From Isoetes taiwanensis (Eukaryota > Streptophyta > Lycopodiopsida > Isoetales > Isoetaceae), in the NCBI GenBank assembly GCA_021234155.1, contig JAJEKV010000019.1, positions 1,374,339 through 1,438,338 of the forward strand: DNA of 64,000 nt, written 5' to 3'. The translations under genes and the position numbers were made by a program. This document shows, piece by piece, positions 24,546 to 34,564 of the stretch. How positions within the stretch are numbered: the first letter of the stretch is position 1; the number at the start of each line of letters is the position of its first letter. Under the pieces are notes generated by a model that worked only from the letters and a program-made list of their open reading frames with translations, did not search any database and had not been told where the DNA came from.

Positions 24546-25500
24546 AAGGCAAACGTAGCATTGATGGTCCCGTCACGCTGATTTCAAGAAAAAAAAAGTT
24601 GGAATATTTTTGTTTTGGTGGTGCCCAAATACGCCAATGTCCAACCCTTCTTGCATCTTCTTGCATTCGAAGATTGGGTGTTATTTTCTATAGAAACGTT
24701 GCATCCAAGGTCAAAAGTAAGGTTATCGGTCCAGCCCAGGCTGATAACCAAAAATGCGTGACCGAGGTTGTACGTCCGAGGCCAGATATTTGCACATAAG
24801 CCCGAGGCCTTATGTGCAAATATCTGGCCGAGGACGTACAACCCAGGCCACTCATTTTTGGTTATCAGCAGAGGCAAAGACCGATAACCACCGTATCGGG
24901 CTGATAACTAATTATTTCCTAGTACTGATAACTAGTTATCACTCCCAAGAGTGATAACTTAATTATCGGACTCTCCCTTTATATTAGAGAGTCCAATAAG
25001 GCACATAGAGCCCCTTCAATATCTTGTTAATCCAAATAACCCAAATGAAATTGGGGGTATTTTGACAACCACATTAGAGAATTGGGGAAAATTTAGTATT
25101 GGAGAGTAAAAATTGCGTGTAAAATTTTGCCAATGTTTTGTTTTGTCTCACCATTACATTGGCAATTTGATTACATCTTATTAACGTGCTAATTTTCATT
25201 TCAAACAAATGGTTGTTACGTGGTTCGTCGATATAATTTGTTGATTACAAAAACAAACAATGCTACGGTTCTATTGCGCTTGCAATAGAACCGCCATTCC
25301 TTGGATGGGGACGCCACCTCATCTCAGTTCCCTCTCAGGTTTTGTCGACCTGTGTTCTCGGTAGCCTCTCTCACCCATGGATATGGTGCCTCACCGGCCG
25401 CAGACCCTTCCGCCATGAGATGGCACAGATCCAGAGCCTTCAATCGACACTCACTTCTAACACTTTTGTTCATGAGCAGATCGAGGTGCTGCGTCAAGAG
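24546..25500 (+). repeat. Hairpin-rich segment, copy 2
   Basis: Repeats 22966-23960 with small differences and runs on into the DIRS-like Gag. Contains the long inverted repeat 24721-24889, the 24934-24959 palindrome, a GGACTCTC/GAGAGTCC stem near 24969-24993 and the 28-bp palindrome at 25266-25293. Position suggests it is the 5' terminal region of the DIRS-like element, though element ends were not identified. Confidence 0.8.
24721..24889. repeat. Long inverted repeat (80-bp arms), copy 2
   Basis: Left arm 24721-24800 starts GGTTATCGGTCC; right arm 24809-24889 ends AGACCGATAACC. The loop is only 8 nt (CCCGAGGC), against 36 nt in copy 1. Pairing across the arms is nearly complete. Confidence 0.92.
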
Positions 25501-26003
25501 GTTCGGGAACATTCATCACGATTAGTCCCCAGCTTTAAGAGGGAGTCATCGCGCCACCAGTATGAGTTCCTTTGTGCGACAAAGTCCAGGTTCCGAGAGC
25601 TCCATGACTTTGTAGAGGATGAAGTTTCTGATTATTGCTAATTGCGAGGGCTATGATGTCGCCTTAGATTTTGACGACCGTATATGCCCTTCCCTAACTG
25701 CTGATGATTCTAAGAAATTGAAGCTAGCTCGACAGATGCATCGTGATCGGCGCCTCCTGTTTCTAGGTCCACTGTTTCATCCTCTGGCTCCACCTTCTCT
25801 GCTGCACCCAATCTCTTTTTTCCTCATCCAGATCAGGTAATCGCCCATTCTGCACTTTTTGTGGGCGCCTAGGCCATCACATTGAAATATGCCATTCCGG
25901 CCCCAGCACGGGCTCCCCTGTTGCCCCCCTTCCACCTTTGATTCTGCCTCCGGGTCCATTAATGCCTGCTCCGGCTCCATTTTTTCCTCGTCCCGGCCAT
26001 TGA
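25420..26003 (+). pseudogene. DIRS-like retrotransposon Gag relic with zinc knuckle
   Basis: From an ATG at 25420 one frame reads MAQIQSLQSTLTSNTFVHEQ, followed by a charged, helical, coiled-coil-like region (RQEVREHSSRLV, RFRELHDFVEDEV) to a stop at 25641. The sense continues in a second frame (DDRICPSLTADDSKKLKLAR, then QMHRDRR) and in a third (about 25833) with a zinc knuckle CTFCGRLGHHIEIC, which fits CX2CX4HX4C, and a Pro-rich tail ending at 26003. Two frameshifts make it non-functional. Assignment to a DIRS-type Gag rests on the RT/RNase H module just downstream in the same orientation. Confidence 0.65.
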
Positions 26004-26399
26004 GTCTTAGTCTTCCGCCTTGGAATATTTTCTCCTTGTTTGTCAGAGGTGCTCTGGCGATTAAAGCAATATTACTTTCGAAGAAATTGTTGCGTACTTT
26101 TTTTGGTATAAAGTTGTTATTTGTGTTGCTACCGGTGTGCGGTGGTTTGATTTTTGTCCGCCTTTCTTGAAAGCATTGGGTTTTGTTGCAGGTTGGATTC
26201 AGTTTGTTAAGTATGTTATTTGGTATAATGTTAAGTTTTTTGGTCGGCATGCTAGTTAGTTTAGTCGTCTGTTCTTTTTTGAACACATCTTAGTTTGGAT
26301 TTAGGTTTTGGTTTTTAGCTTGTGGGGTGATTTTCTTATCCAGATGAATCCATTCGGCTTACTTGGATTTTGTTTTTTCTTATGTTGCGGCATAACTTA

Positions 26400-27248
26400 C
26401 AGTTTTGTGCCCGTTTTTTCAGAATGTGCTCTAGTCACCTCAGTCATCCCTCATCTTGGCATCGACCCCTCCCCTGTTGACGATTTAGCCTATGCTACTG
26501 TGGTCCTAAACCACCTTCAGACCGCTCTTCCTTTTTGGCAGTCCATCTGTTCTTCACAACAGGTCTTGCATTGGCTGTTTCTGATCTCTTGTGTACAGGT
26601 GCCGTGTCCCCTGTTCTCTCCCGCCCTTTCTTTTGTTCCCCCTTGGGTGTCGTCCCAAAAGGCCTAAAAAAGTTTCATATTATCCTGTATTTGCGATGTT
26701 TGAACTCTTTCTTGACGATCCCCTCCTTGCGGTACGAGTCTCTTGAGTTGCTTTCACATTTATGTCTGCTTAGTGATTTTCTCTTTGCGGCCTTCGACAA
26801 GTTTTCTTTATCCCCCTCTATTTTTCATCTCTTGGAGGAGCGTTGGGGCCCTCATCATGTAGATCGTTTTGCTAGTCCATCTAATGCCTTGCTGCCAGTC
26901 TTCAATACTAAGGATTGTTACCTTCACTGTATTGTGCCCGATGCGTTATCCTATGATTGGCGTTTGTTCAATAACTACTGCTTTCCTCCGCCTGCCTTGA
27001 TTCCCGAAGTATTGCATCACGCTCGTCTTTGCAGAGCGCGGCTTACACTAATAGTTTTCTCTTGGCCGTCCGCACCTTGGTGGCAATTGCTTGCTGTCGA
27101 CTCCTCTTCTTTGCAGCCCTTTGTTCAGGATGCCATTTTCTTTCATGAATTTGCACATGCCTTACTCCCATCACTCTCTTCCCGCGTTGCGGGCTCTCAC
27201 CGACATGCGGCTTTATTTGCCTTACTTTGTAACTTTTCAATTGAATGA
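26400..27248 (+). pseudogene. DIRS-like reverse transcriptase / RNase H relic
   Basis: One frame (26535-27248) carries SPLGVVPKGLKKFHIILYLR and LNSFLTIPSLRYESLELL, which match the fingers of DIRS/Ngaro-class RTs. After SDFLFAAFDK it jumps directly to the RNase H-like part, with RWGPHHVDRFASPSNALLP, FNTKDCY, PDALSYDWRLFNNYCFPPP, and LTLIVFSWPSAPWWQLL. That WGPH.VDRFAS...WPSAPWW signature is, as I know it, characteristic of tyrosine-recombinase retrotransposons. The palm with the catalytic YxDD box is missing, so there is an internal deletion. An upstream part of the protein lies in another frame (26400-26570). No tyrosine recombinase frame is present before the PPR gene begins, so the 3' half is absent. 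Confidence 0.75.
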
Positions 27249-27475
27249 ATCTTTTTTGTTTTTCATCTAGTATGCCATAAATTTGCAAATGAGAGATCAC
27301 TACGGCATATCTGGGATTAAACGATTACCGGCAAATTACCTGCAAGAGCAGGTTTACGATGATTACACGAGATTAATACCCAACACCAAGATTAATTCCC
27401 AAAATATGCCCACCCACCAAGAGAAGCGAGTGTTTGCCCTTAGGGGGCAAAAAACAGATTAGATGGACGACACCA

Positions 27476-29233
27476 ATGGGAAGTTCTTCGTTTAAACTGC
27501 TTCCTGGTTACCTCGAATCTGCGCAATCTGAAACTGTGAATTTTATGCATTATCATAATCGACATCAATTAACGGATTTAGATAAGATTGTTGCTCAACT
27601 CAAAAGAATTGGTATTCAAAACGATCTTTCAGAAGGTAAGTGCCTGCATTCTTACATCCTAAAACATAACTTACATCAGGATAGGTATTTGGCTAATATT
27701 CTTATTCAGATGTATGGCAAATGTGGATGTGTTTATGATTCCCATATAGTATTTAATCGTATGCACAGACGGAATTCTTATACTTGGAATATATTGATTG
27801 CCAATTATGCACAACATGGGCAGCTAGAGAAAGCCTTTGCGTTGCTTCAGACAATGCCCTGTCCAAACGCAGTATCCTGGAATGCCATGATTACTGGCTA
27901 TACGCAGCATGGGTATTTAAGTGAAGCCCTTCATTTGTTTCAACACATGCCTTACAGGAATGTTGTTTCTTGGAATGCTATGATTGTGGGATACTCCCAT
28001 GTAGGTCTTTTAGAGGAAGCCCTTCAATTATTTCAAAGGATGCCTGTACGAGATGCTACATCATGGAATTCCATAATTGCAGCATATGCTCAACATGGAG
28101 ACCTTGATAAAGCTCTGAAACTCTTTCTAGACATGCCCCAAAAAGATGTCATCTCATGGACTATAATGCTCTCAGCTTACATACACTTAGGAAATATAAA
28201 GCAGGCTCTTGATTTCTTTCAAAAAATGCCTCATCGGAATACAGTTACTTGGAGCATCATGATTTCTGCTTATGCCCAGTTAGGTTATTACAAAGAAGCC
28301 CTCTCTCTCTTTCAACAAATGCCCAAAAGGAACACCATTTCTTGGAATGCTATGATTTCGGCTTATAATCAGCAAGGACGGCATGCAGAAGCAGTTCAGG
28401 TGTTTGAAAAAATGCCAAACAGGGACATAGTATCATGGACTGCTGTAATTTCAATTCATGTACAAAATGGTCAACTTAAGGAGGCCTTTGAGTTGTTTGA
28501 AAGGATGCCCCGAAAAGACATAGTCTGTTGGACAATAATGATCACAGCATATGCGCAACATGGACATCTCAACAGAGCTATTGAACTGCTTCAGCAAATG
28601 CAGCTTGATGGCTTGAAGCCAGATAAAGTAACCTTTGTTGGTATTGTTGACGGCTGTAACCAACCCGTTCTAACAAATGGAAAACTTCTACATGCCTTTA
28701 GCATAACATATAGGTTGGAAATAGACAATATTGTTGGTACTGCTCTTGTCAATATGTATGGGAAATGTGGTAGTATGAAGGATGTCTCCAAGGTATTTGA
28801 TAGAATGTGCATAAGAGACACTGTTTCATGGAATGCACTTATTGGCGCATATATGCAGAATGGGCATGGAAGTGTCCGAATACTTAGAGAAATGATAGTG
28901 GAGCAGATGATTCCTGGGAAGCTCACCTTTGTCAATGTTCTAGCGGCATGCAACCATGATGGCATGATGGATTATGCTTATCATATTTTTGCTGCCATGA
29001 GGGATCATTCTGTTGTGGCGTCATTAGAACATTTTACTTGTGTAGTTGATCTCCTTGGACGAAATGGTTGGCTAGATGTAGCAGAGTCTTTTATTTATAG
29101 CTTTGCAATGCATCCTGGTACCACTGTATGGATGGCCTTGCTTACTTGCTGCAGAATTCATAACAATGTTGACATAGCAAATCGTGCCTTACAAAATTCT
29201 TTAGTTAGATCTACAATGCCAAACGACAGTTAA
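27476..29233 (+). CDS. Pentatricopeptide repeat protein, S-repeat-rich, PLS class
   Basis: Intronless, 585 codons from the ATG at 27476. An upstream in-frame TTG gives no conserved extension, so this ATG is preferred. After a leader and a CLHSYILKHNL...LIQMYGKCG L-type motif come eight consecutive 31-residue S-type repeats, each starting like NVVSWNAMIVGYSHVG and ending ..MP.R, from about residue 103 to 350. A ninth repeat of P/L length (ending LDGLKPD), L/S motifs (GTALVNMYGKCGSMKDVSKV) and an E1-like end (GTTVWMALLTCCRIHNNVDI) follow. It stops without E2, E+ or DYW. Such proteins usually act in organelles on RNA editing or processing (family knowledge). No clear organelle targeting peptide is visible. 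The missing DYW means any editing would need a partner in trans. Confidence 0.9.
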   Translation: MGSSSFKLLPGYLESAQSETVNFMHYHNRHQLTDLDKIVAQLKRIGIQNDLSEGKCLHSYILKHNLHQDRYLANILIQMYGKCGCVYDSHIVFNRMHRRNSYTWNILIANYAQHGQLEKAFALLQTMPCPNAVSWNAMITGYTQHGYLSEALHLFQHMPYRNVVSWNAMIVGYSHVGLLEEALQLFQRMPVRDATSWNSIIAAYAQHGDLDKALKLFLDMPQKDVISWTIMLSAYIHLGNIKQALDFFQKMPHRNTVTWSIMISAYAQLGYYKEALSLFQQMPKRNTISWNAMISAYNQQGRHAEAVQVFEKMPNRDIVSWTAVISIHVQNGQLKEAFELFERMPRKDIVCWTIMITAYAQHGHLNRAIELLQQMQLDGLKPDKVTFVGIVDGCNQPVLTNGKLLHAFSITYRLEIDNIVGTALVNMYGKCGSMKDVSKVFDRMCIRDTVSWNALIGAYMQNGHGSVRILREMIVEQMIPGKLTFVNVLAACNHDGMMDYAYHIFAAMRDHSVVASLEHFTCVVDLLGRNGWLDVAESFIYSFAMHPGTTVWMALLTCCRIHNNVDIANRALQNSLVRSTMPNDS

Positions 29234-30369
29234 TAGAAGTGAGTCTTGTTTGCTGATGGAGACTATTTGATAAAAAATTTGAGCTCAAACTAAGTCTCAT
29301 TCACTGGGAGTATTCCTGTTACAAAGAGAGACTAAAAGGCGCAAAAGGAACTGTTATCGCAGAAGACTTAATTCATCAAAGTTGAAAGCCAAAGAGCTGC
29401 TCATGCTTTAAAATTCTAGAACTGGTATTTCATAGGCAGTACGTTTGAAATCAACATAGACTAGTAAAGCATTTACTAGTTCTTATTAACTCAAGCTTCC
29501 AGTATCTAGTATCTGACAACAAGAGCTCACTGCAACGCAATCTCGACGCTCACCAGCGAGTTAAATAAGACTTTGTTTTCTACCAGCCAGAGGTCCATAG
29601 AATGGAGCTCTTAGTTGCATTCTTGTTTATTCAGGTGGATACGTTTTTGCTTTGGCAGGACCACATATTTGAAACAATGGGAAATGGTGGACTGGGATGA
29701 TGATATTGGAAAACATGACGAATTATTGAGTAGGGTGTAGGTATATTATTAACCTTGTTTTTGGTTCACATGTCTTATTAGAAAATGATGAGAAAGGTGG
29801 TCTTGCATCTAATTCAAGGAAGTCAGTGTGTCAGAAGAATAAAGGCTTTTATCAGGTTTGTTGAGTTGCCTGAGAGACTGTCTCAGCATGTTATTACAAG
29901 TGTAGCATGCTGTGAACCATCAGTGAACTTGAGAAAGATATTTCCAAAAAGTGAAGGGGAGATTTATGGGTCGGCTTTTGACCCATAAAATCATATTGGC
30001 TAACTGTTGAACGTGGAAATTCAAGTTCGTTACAGGAGAAAGGGTCCGTTAGTTGTTTTGTTTGCATTCAGGCGTCCCATGAGGTCCCACATGTTAATGA
30101 ATTAGAGATCCACATGCAAAATTGTGTTCACATTCATATCACAAGCTCTAATTCGTTTAAAAGTACCTTTGGCATGTTAATGAACTGCCTTATGAATTAT
30201 TCAATATTCTTTTATCAGAATTTCTATTTCCACATCCAATGGCATGCTAATTTTTTGTGTCAAGCTAGGTTAGTTGTTGTATCATTTCTGTACAAGCCAG
30301 TACATAGAAATTGCTCACACCTCCATTCAAAATGGCACTGAAATATTAAATAAACTTGATTTTCTGAAA
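29234..30369. other. Intergenic downstream of PPR gene
   Basis: No supportable gene. An open stretch at 29785-29988 (67 codons) has no recognised domain. Confidence 0.5.
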
Positions 30370-30375
30370 TGCTTT

Positions 30376-30495
30376 ATTGGAGCTTATGCTCAAAATTAGT
30401 ACGACATAGAAGCTTTATAATAGTTTTGAACATGCTCCTTGAAGGATTGGCACCAAACAAGGTCACTTTTTCTTTTCTGGCTTCTCTTCAAGTAG
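30376..30495 (+). pseudogene. PPR repeat remnant
   Basis: One frame reads IGAYAQN, a stop, then YDIEALIIVLNMLLEGLAPN and KVTFSFLAS, the layout of a PPR L/P repeat (IGAYAQNG...EAL..F..ML.EG..PN.VTF). Only one repeat is recognisable. It may be a decayed neighbour or a partial duplicate of the PPR gene upstream. Confidence 0.6.
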
Positions 30496-31484
30496 TATAA
30501 CTATATGCCTTGATTATTGATAGACGGTTTCAACCAGACATCATGCTTCGTACTTTGCATCTGAATATGCATAGCAAGCATTGGCAATGCAAAATTTTAG
30601 TTCAGTATGTTCAAGGTAGCATTGCTAAGTCTTATCATTGTTCATCACTTGCCCCTCGTAAGAGGTGCTTGATCTTTGAGGAGTATTTGAATGTGCACTC
30701 TTATGCATAGGCAGGTTGTTTCACTCAATGGATCTATGCTTATCCTCTAAGGTTTTATTCCTATCTTTACTTGTGCAAAAGGGGGGATTTGACGAGGACT
30801 TGTTTGACTTAAAAGAATTTTGACCCTTGCATTGGCACATCGTGTTGTGTACTAGTTAAGTAAAAGAGTGAATCAAAAGTCAAAGCGAAACTGGACATGC
30901 AGTGTCTTTGACATCTGGACCTCTAGTCAGGCCTTCTATCCTTTGAACATCATGGTAGATAAAATCAGGATGACCACTGAAAAGAAGGGACTGATATAGA
31001 GGGATAGATGCCGTTGGGATTAGTGGCCCAAGCGTGGAAGGGTTCATCACTCATCTTGTGGTTGATGATTAAAAGCATCGAGACTTTCCAATCTTTCTTT
31101 CCCTGCCCCTTTGGGCAATGTAGCTTAGTTACATTATAAGTTCCAGATTGTTCAAAGAAGTGTGGAAGCAAGATTTGGGAATGCGCGATCCTTTCATTCT
31201 GATGTTCCTTGATGCAGCTGATGGCGCTTGCCATGGTATACGCCACTATGTATGGACAATGCAGTTGATCGTGGGCCTTGTGAACCTTCCTTAACTACTA
31301 TATCCTCTACACTGATCCGTGATTGTTTCGGCCCGTCACATGCAATGATTACTTTTGAGCAAGATTTTGCAGCACGCAAGGGGACAAACCGTAACGGAAG
31401 TCAATAGGGTGCATTGGTTGCAAAGGGAGGTTCTCAAGGCACTGAAGTTGACTAAAGCTGCTCAAAACAGACCAAGCAGTGGCG

Positions 31485-31779
31485 TGAAAATATTTTTTTT
31501 TTGAATAAAATGCACCAAAACGCTTTGCATAGTTTCATGTAAGCGAAACCGAGTTCGCTTACGCGATGACGTTTAAAATTTTTCTCATAAGCGAAATCTC
31601 AGTTTCGTTTACGCGAAAATAGTTTCGCGTAAGCGAAACTGAGGTTTCGCTTAAAAAAAATTTCGATGCCGGAAATGTTTTTTTCTGTATTTTTGATGTA
31701 TTATACTTCAAAATTCTACCATATCATATGAAGAATATGTATTGTGTATAAAACATATGCAGTATTGAATCTATCCCTG
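31485..31779. mobile_element. hAT-like non-autonomous element, second copy
   Basis: The last roughly 110 bp (TTTCGATGCCGGAA, CCATATCATATGA, ATATGTATTG, GTATTGAATCTATCCCTG) match the right end of the element at 12607-13208. The interior again carries CpG-rich words (CGCTTACGCG, CGCGTAAGCG) between TTT and AAA. The left CAGGG end is not visible, so the left boundary is approximate. An adjoining 8-bp duplication (CAGTGGCG / CTGTGGTG) would be only 6 of 8. Confidence 0.6.
31588..31653. repeat. Inverted repeat with 31-bp arms
   Basis: The left arm starts TAAGCGAAATCTCAG (31588-31618) and the right arm ends CTGAGGTTTCGCTTA (31623-31653). About 29 of 31 positions pair across a 4-nt loop. It forms the core of the second hAT-like copy. 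Confidence 0.93.
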
Positions 31780-31783
31780 CTGT

Positions 31784-32025
31784 GGTGGCATATTATTTAT
31801 GTATGTTGTTACTAGTGCTAACATGTATGTAGGCTTTTGCCATATAGGATATCCCATCGAAGGCATGGGACGAATGACACGTCCGTGCCCTTCACTCGGA
31901 CACTTGGCCATCACAAGTGGTCCCAGTCAAATGGAGGGCCTTTCCATTGTGAATGAATTGCCATGGGAGGGGAATTTCTTGTATTTACGTGATGGGAGCA
32001 TCGTATAGGTTCAGGGAGTGTCATA
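31784..32025 (+). mobile_element. LTR 3'-end fragment, same family as the gypsy element
   Basis: From GGCATATTATTT to GGGAGTGTCATA the segment parallels the last roughly 240 bp of the LTR at 33020-34551, including ATGGGACGAATGACAC, CGGACACTTG and TTGCCATGGGAGGGGAATT. It is more diverged than the two LTRs are from each other, so it is an older insertion. No PBS follows. The hAT-like element abuts its left edge. Confidence 0.85.
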
Positions 32026-32829
32026 GAAGCATTTGTTTATGAGCAAAACAATATGCATGTCTCTTTTAATATCTCGTTTGATCAAGATTATGAAGGGGAC
32101 AGGCAAAAAATTTGCTCCCATTGTTAGAATAGTAACAGATGATTCAGAGATTGTAGGAAGATTTAAAAATAAAAGGAGACTAAAAATTTGATAAGACTGA
32201 AAAGAATTGGAATATGGAAAAGAACCATTAAAAGGCTCTATATGCCTGCATATTGGCTCTTGTTCCATGCTTGATTGCACAATATCTTCCACCTTTATTT
32301 TGTCCTCTGGTTTCTTATTCAGGTTCCGTGGACGTTAAAATATACTTCCTTCCTTCCTTCCTTCTTATTCAGGTGGAGCTCGTGGATGGCACTAGGAAAG
32401 GAAACAATATAGCTTGCTTGGTTTCTGCCCAATTTTGCCACAAACTTAGTCTTCTAGCATGATACAGATTCACCCTCATGGACCTTATATCTACAGACCT
32501 CATATATATCTATAGATCCTGCTCCTGCTGCATCTATTAATTTATACCTCAAAAATCATTTAACACCCTTTAACCTGCCATTTTGAATATTTGTCTTCTC
32601 GTTGCAGGGACTAGCCAAATCACCATCTGCATCTTCAAGATGATGGAACAACCTCTGGATTCAAATCCCAGACCAGGTCTTTTAAGTTTCACAGGAAAGT
32701 ACAACGGCTCTAGGCCTTTTGTCGCCTTATATTCATCATGATTTTTTGGTCACATCTAAGCACAAATTCATTAATTTAGAAAAAAATTGCTAGTTTGAAA
32801 ATTTTAAGCTACCAAGCAAAACAAATTTT
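32026..32829. other. Intergenic, with TTCC microsatellite
   Basis: Nothing coding is supported. A short (TTCC)n tract lies at 32348-32367. GGATTCAAATCCCAG near 32657 resembles a tRNA box B but has no tRNA body. Confidence 0.5.
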
Positions 32830-33019
32830 ACTCAAGTTGAAAGACAGTTTTATTGTTCATCCTTATCCTCATTAGCAACTATGTGTCTTATCTGAGAGGC
32901 CACGTCGCTTGGGATCAAAATAGTTGAAGGCAACCCTTTAATCATCCATGTAAAGTCAATGTTTTCTGCTGATAGATGTCGAGACGAGAGCTTTGACTGG
33001 AAGTATAGTCTTTGGTAGC
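32830..33019 (-). pseudogene. DUF7869-like gene copy A, C-terminal part
   Basis: The minus-strand frame reads ENIDFTWMIKGLPSTILIPS and then DVASQIRHIVANEDKDEQ to a stop. This resembles the C-terminus of copy B (IPNTIKIPVHAVEAYAALAW). It is cut from the rest of copy A (41591-42713) by the gypsy element, whose target duplication GTAGC lies at the cut. The assignment depends on a weak match plus the nesting logic. Confidence 0.55.
33015..33019. repeat. Target-site duplication, left (GTAGC)
   Basis: Matches GTAGC at 41591-41595, immediately after the 3' LTR. Five base pairs is the usual length for Ty3/gypsy integration. Confidence 0.93.
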
Positions 33020-34551
33020 TGTGGCGTTCCAGGTATCTATACGGTATATATATGCATACCATGACACGTCACCAGTACTTAGTAGGCCTAAGGGCCTAAG
33101 TGGGGGTTCGCCTATAATGGATTTTATATGGATAATTATGGATTATAGTGGCATAACTAACCTAATTATGCTATTATGGTCTAATTAACTAATTGTCACC
33201 AATGAGGGGGTGCCACCTGGCCCAAATCGATTGGCCAGGAGGGACTTACCATTTTGGGGCATGGAATAGGGGTCCTACCCCCCCAATTCATCCCAAATTC
33301 GAATTGGGAGTGAAGAGGAGCAGAAGCCAGCAGCTTAAACCCGTTCTTGCCAACACCTACCAGCAAACCTCGAGCTATGGACGCCTACCGCGACAACGGC
33401 CCTAGCCAAGAGACTGGTTAGTCATTAGATAGCTTCTATTCTGCTGACACTTCTTTGAGTAGATGGAATGATTAAATTCTCTTTTGTATGTTGTTCTGGA
33501 TACTTAGATGGTGTTTATATTCTTTCTTTCTGCTTCTTTTGTGTATTGGGAATTAACGGAAGGGTAGAGAACTAAAAGCCTCTTAGCAGTAGAGATGTCT
33601 CTAGCTAGATCCCTTAATACCCAATAAATGCGGTCTGTGCACAAGAGCCAACCTGGCTGTGGATGCTATGATGTGGTTCAGCACCAGATAACGAGTATGA
33701 GGGTGAATCGGGGGTGGGGTCTTGCCTAGCGCGGCTATAGGACTCCTATAGTGTGCTAGGCTTATAGCCCGTCACTGTGTGTGGGCCGGGTATGGGTCTG
33801 ACACTCTCTGGGCCGGAGGGTGGGAGCCTATATGGCCGCCCTGGGCTCGAACGGGCTGGTGAGCCAGCCTTTAGATTTAAGGGAGTAAGTCGGGTACGGA
33901 TGCGGGGGTCGCTGATGCGGCACGTGTCCTCTAGCACACCCAGGGATCCATCATGCTCGGGGAGGAGACGCCTCTCTGACTTGCCTCATCGGACGGGGGA
34001 GATGTAACCCGGAGTAGTCCCGAAGGGTGATTCCTTGGGATTGCATCTCCGGAGGGATACAAGCACGTCATAGCATGATTCAGCCTATCTGCAAAGTGTG
34101 CACAGAAGGGGCGGATGGAGTGGACAACCCTAGCCATTGTCTTATGCCAGCCAACGCCATGTTATACTTCCATCTATTGATATCTTGGAGCCCTGGCCGT
34201 CAGTTGATCCCTTGGAGTCTGAGCCCGGGGTAGTGCCTTGTTACGGTGTTATTTCGTGTTATTATGGATGTATTGTCTTTTCTGTGATGATGATGGATGG
34301 GCCAGCCTTCGTGATGGTATATTATTTGGCATGATGATTGTATGCTAACGTATATGTATGCTTCTGCTGTATAGGATTTCCCATAGAGGACGTGGGACGA
34401 ATGACACCTCCGTGTTCCTCGCCCGGACACTTGACCATCCCAAGTGGTCCGAGTCTGGCGTAGGGCCTTACCATGGTGATGTAGTTGCCATGGGAGGGGA
34501 ATTCCCGTATTTATACGATGAGGGTATCTTTTAGACTCTGGGAGCGTCACA
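33020..34551 (+). repeat. 5' LTR (1532 bp)
   Basis: Starts TGTGGCGTTCCAGG and ends GGGAGCGTCACA, giving TG...CA ends. It aligns throughout with 40145-41590, with visible indels. It has about 20 bp (GGGACTTACCATTTTGGGG) missing from the 3' LTR near 33240, and lacks about 20 bp that the 3' LTR has near 40251. Open frames within it are shared with the 3' LTR but encode nothing recognised. Confidence 0.95.
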
Positions 34552-34552
34552 G

Positions 34553-34564
34553 TGGTATCCGAGC
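34553..34564 (+). promoter_or_regulatory. Primer-binding site (initiator Met tRNA type)
   Basis: TGGTATCCGAGC lies one base after the 5' LTR. It differs by one base from TGGTATCAGAGC, the usual complement of plant initiator methionine tRNA 3' ends. Confidence 0.9.

Noticed and set aside
33777-34137. ORFs inside the 5' LTR repeated in the 3' LTR (40901-41131)
   Set aside because: Conserved only because the LTRs are duplicates; they encode no recognised domain.
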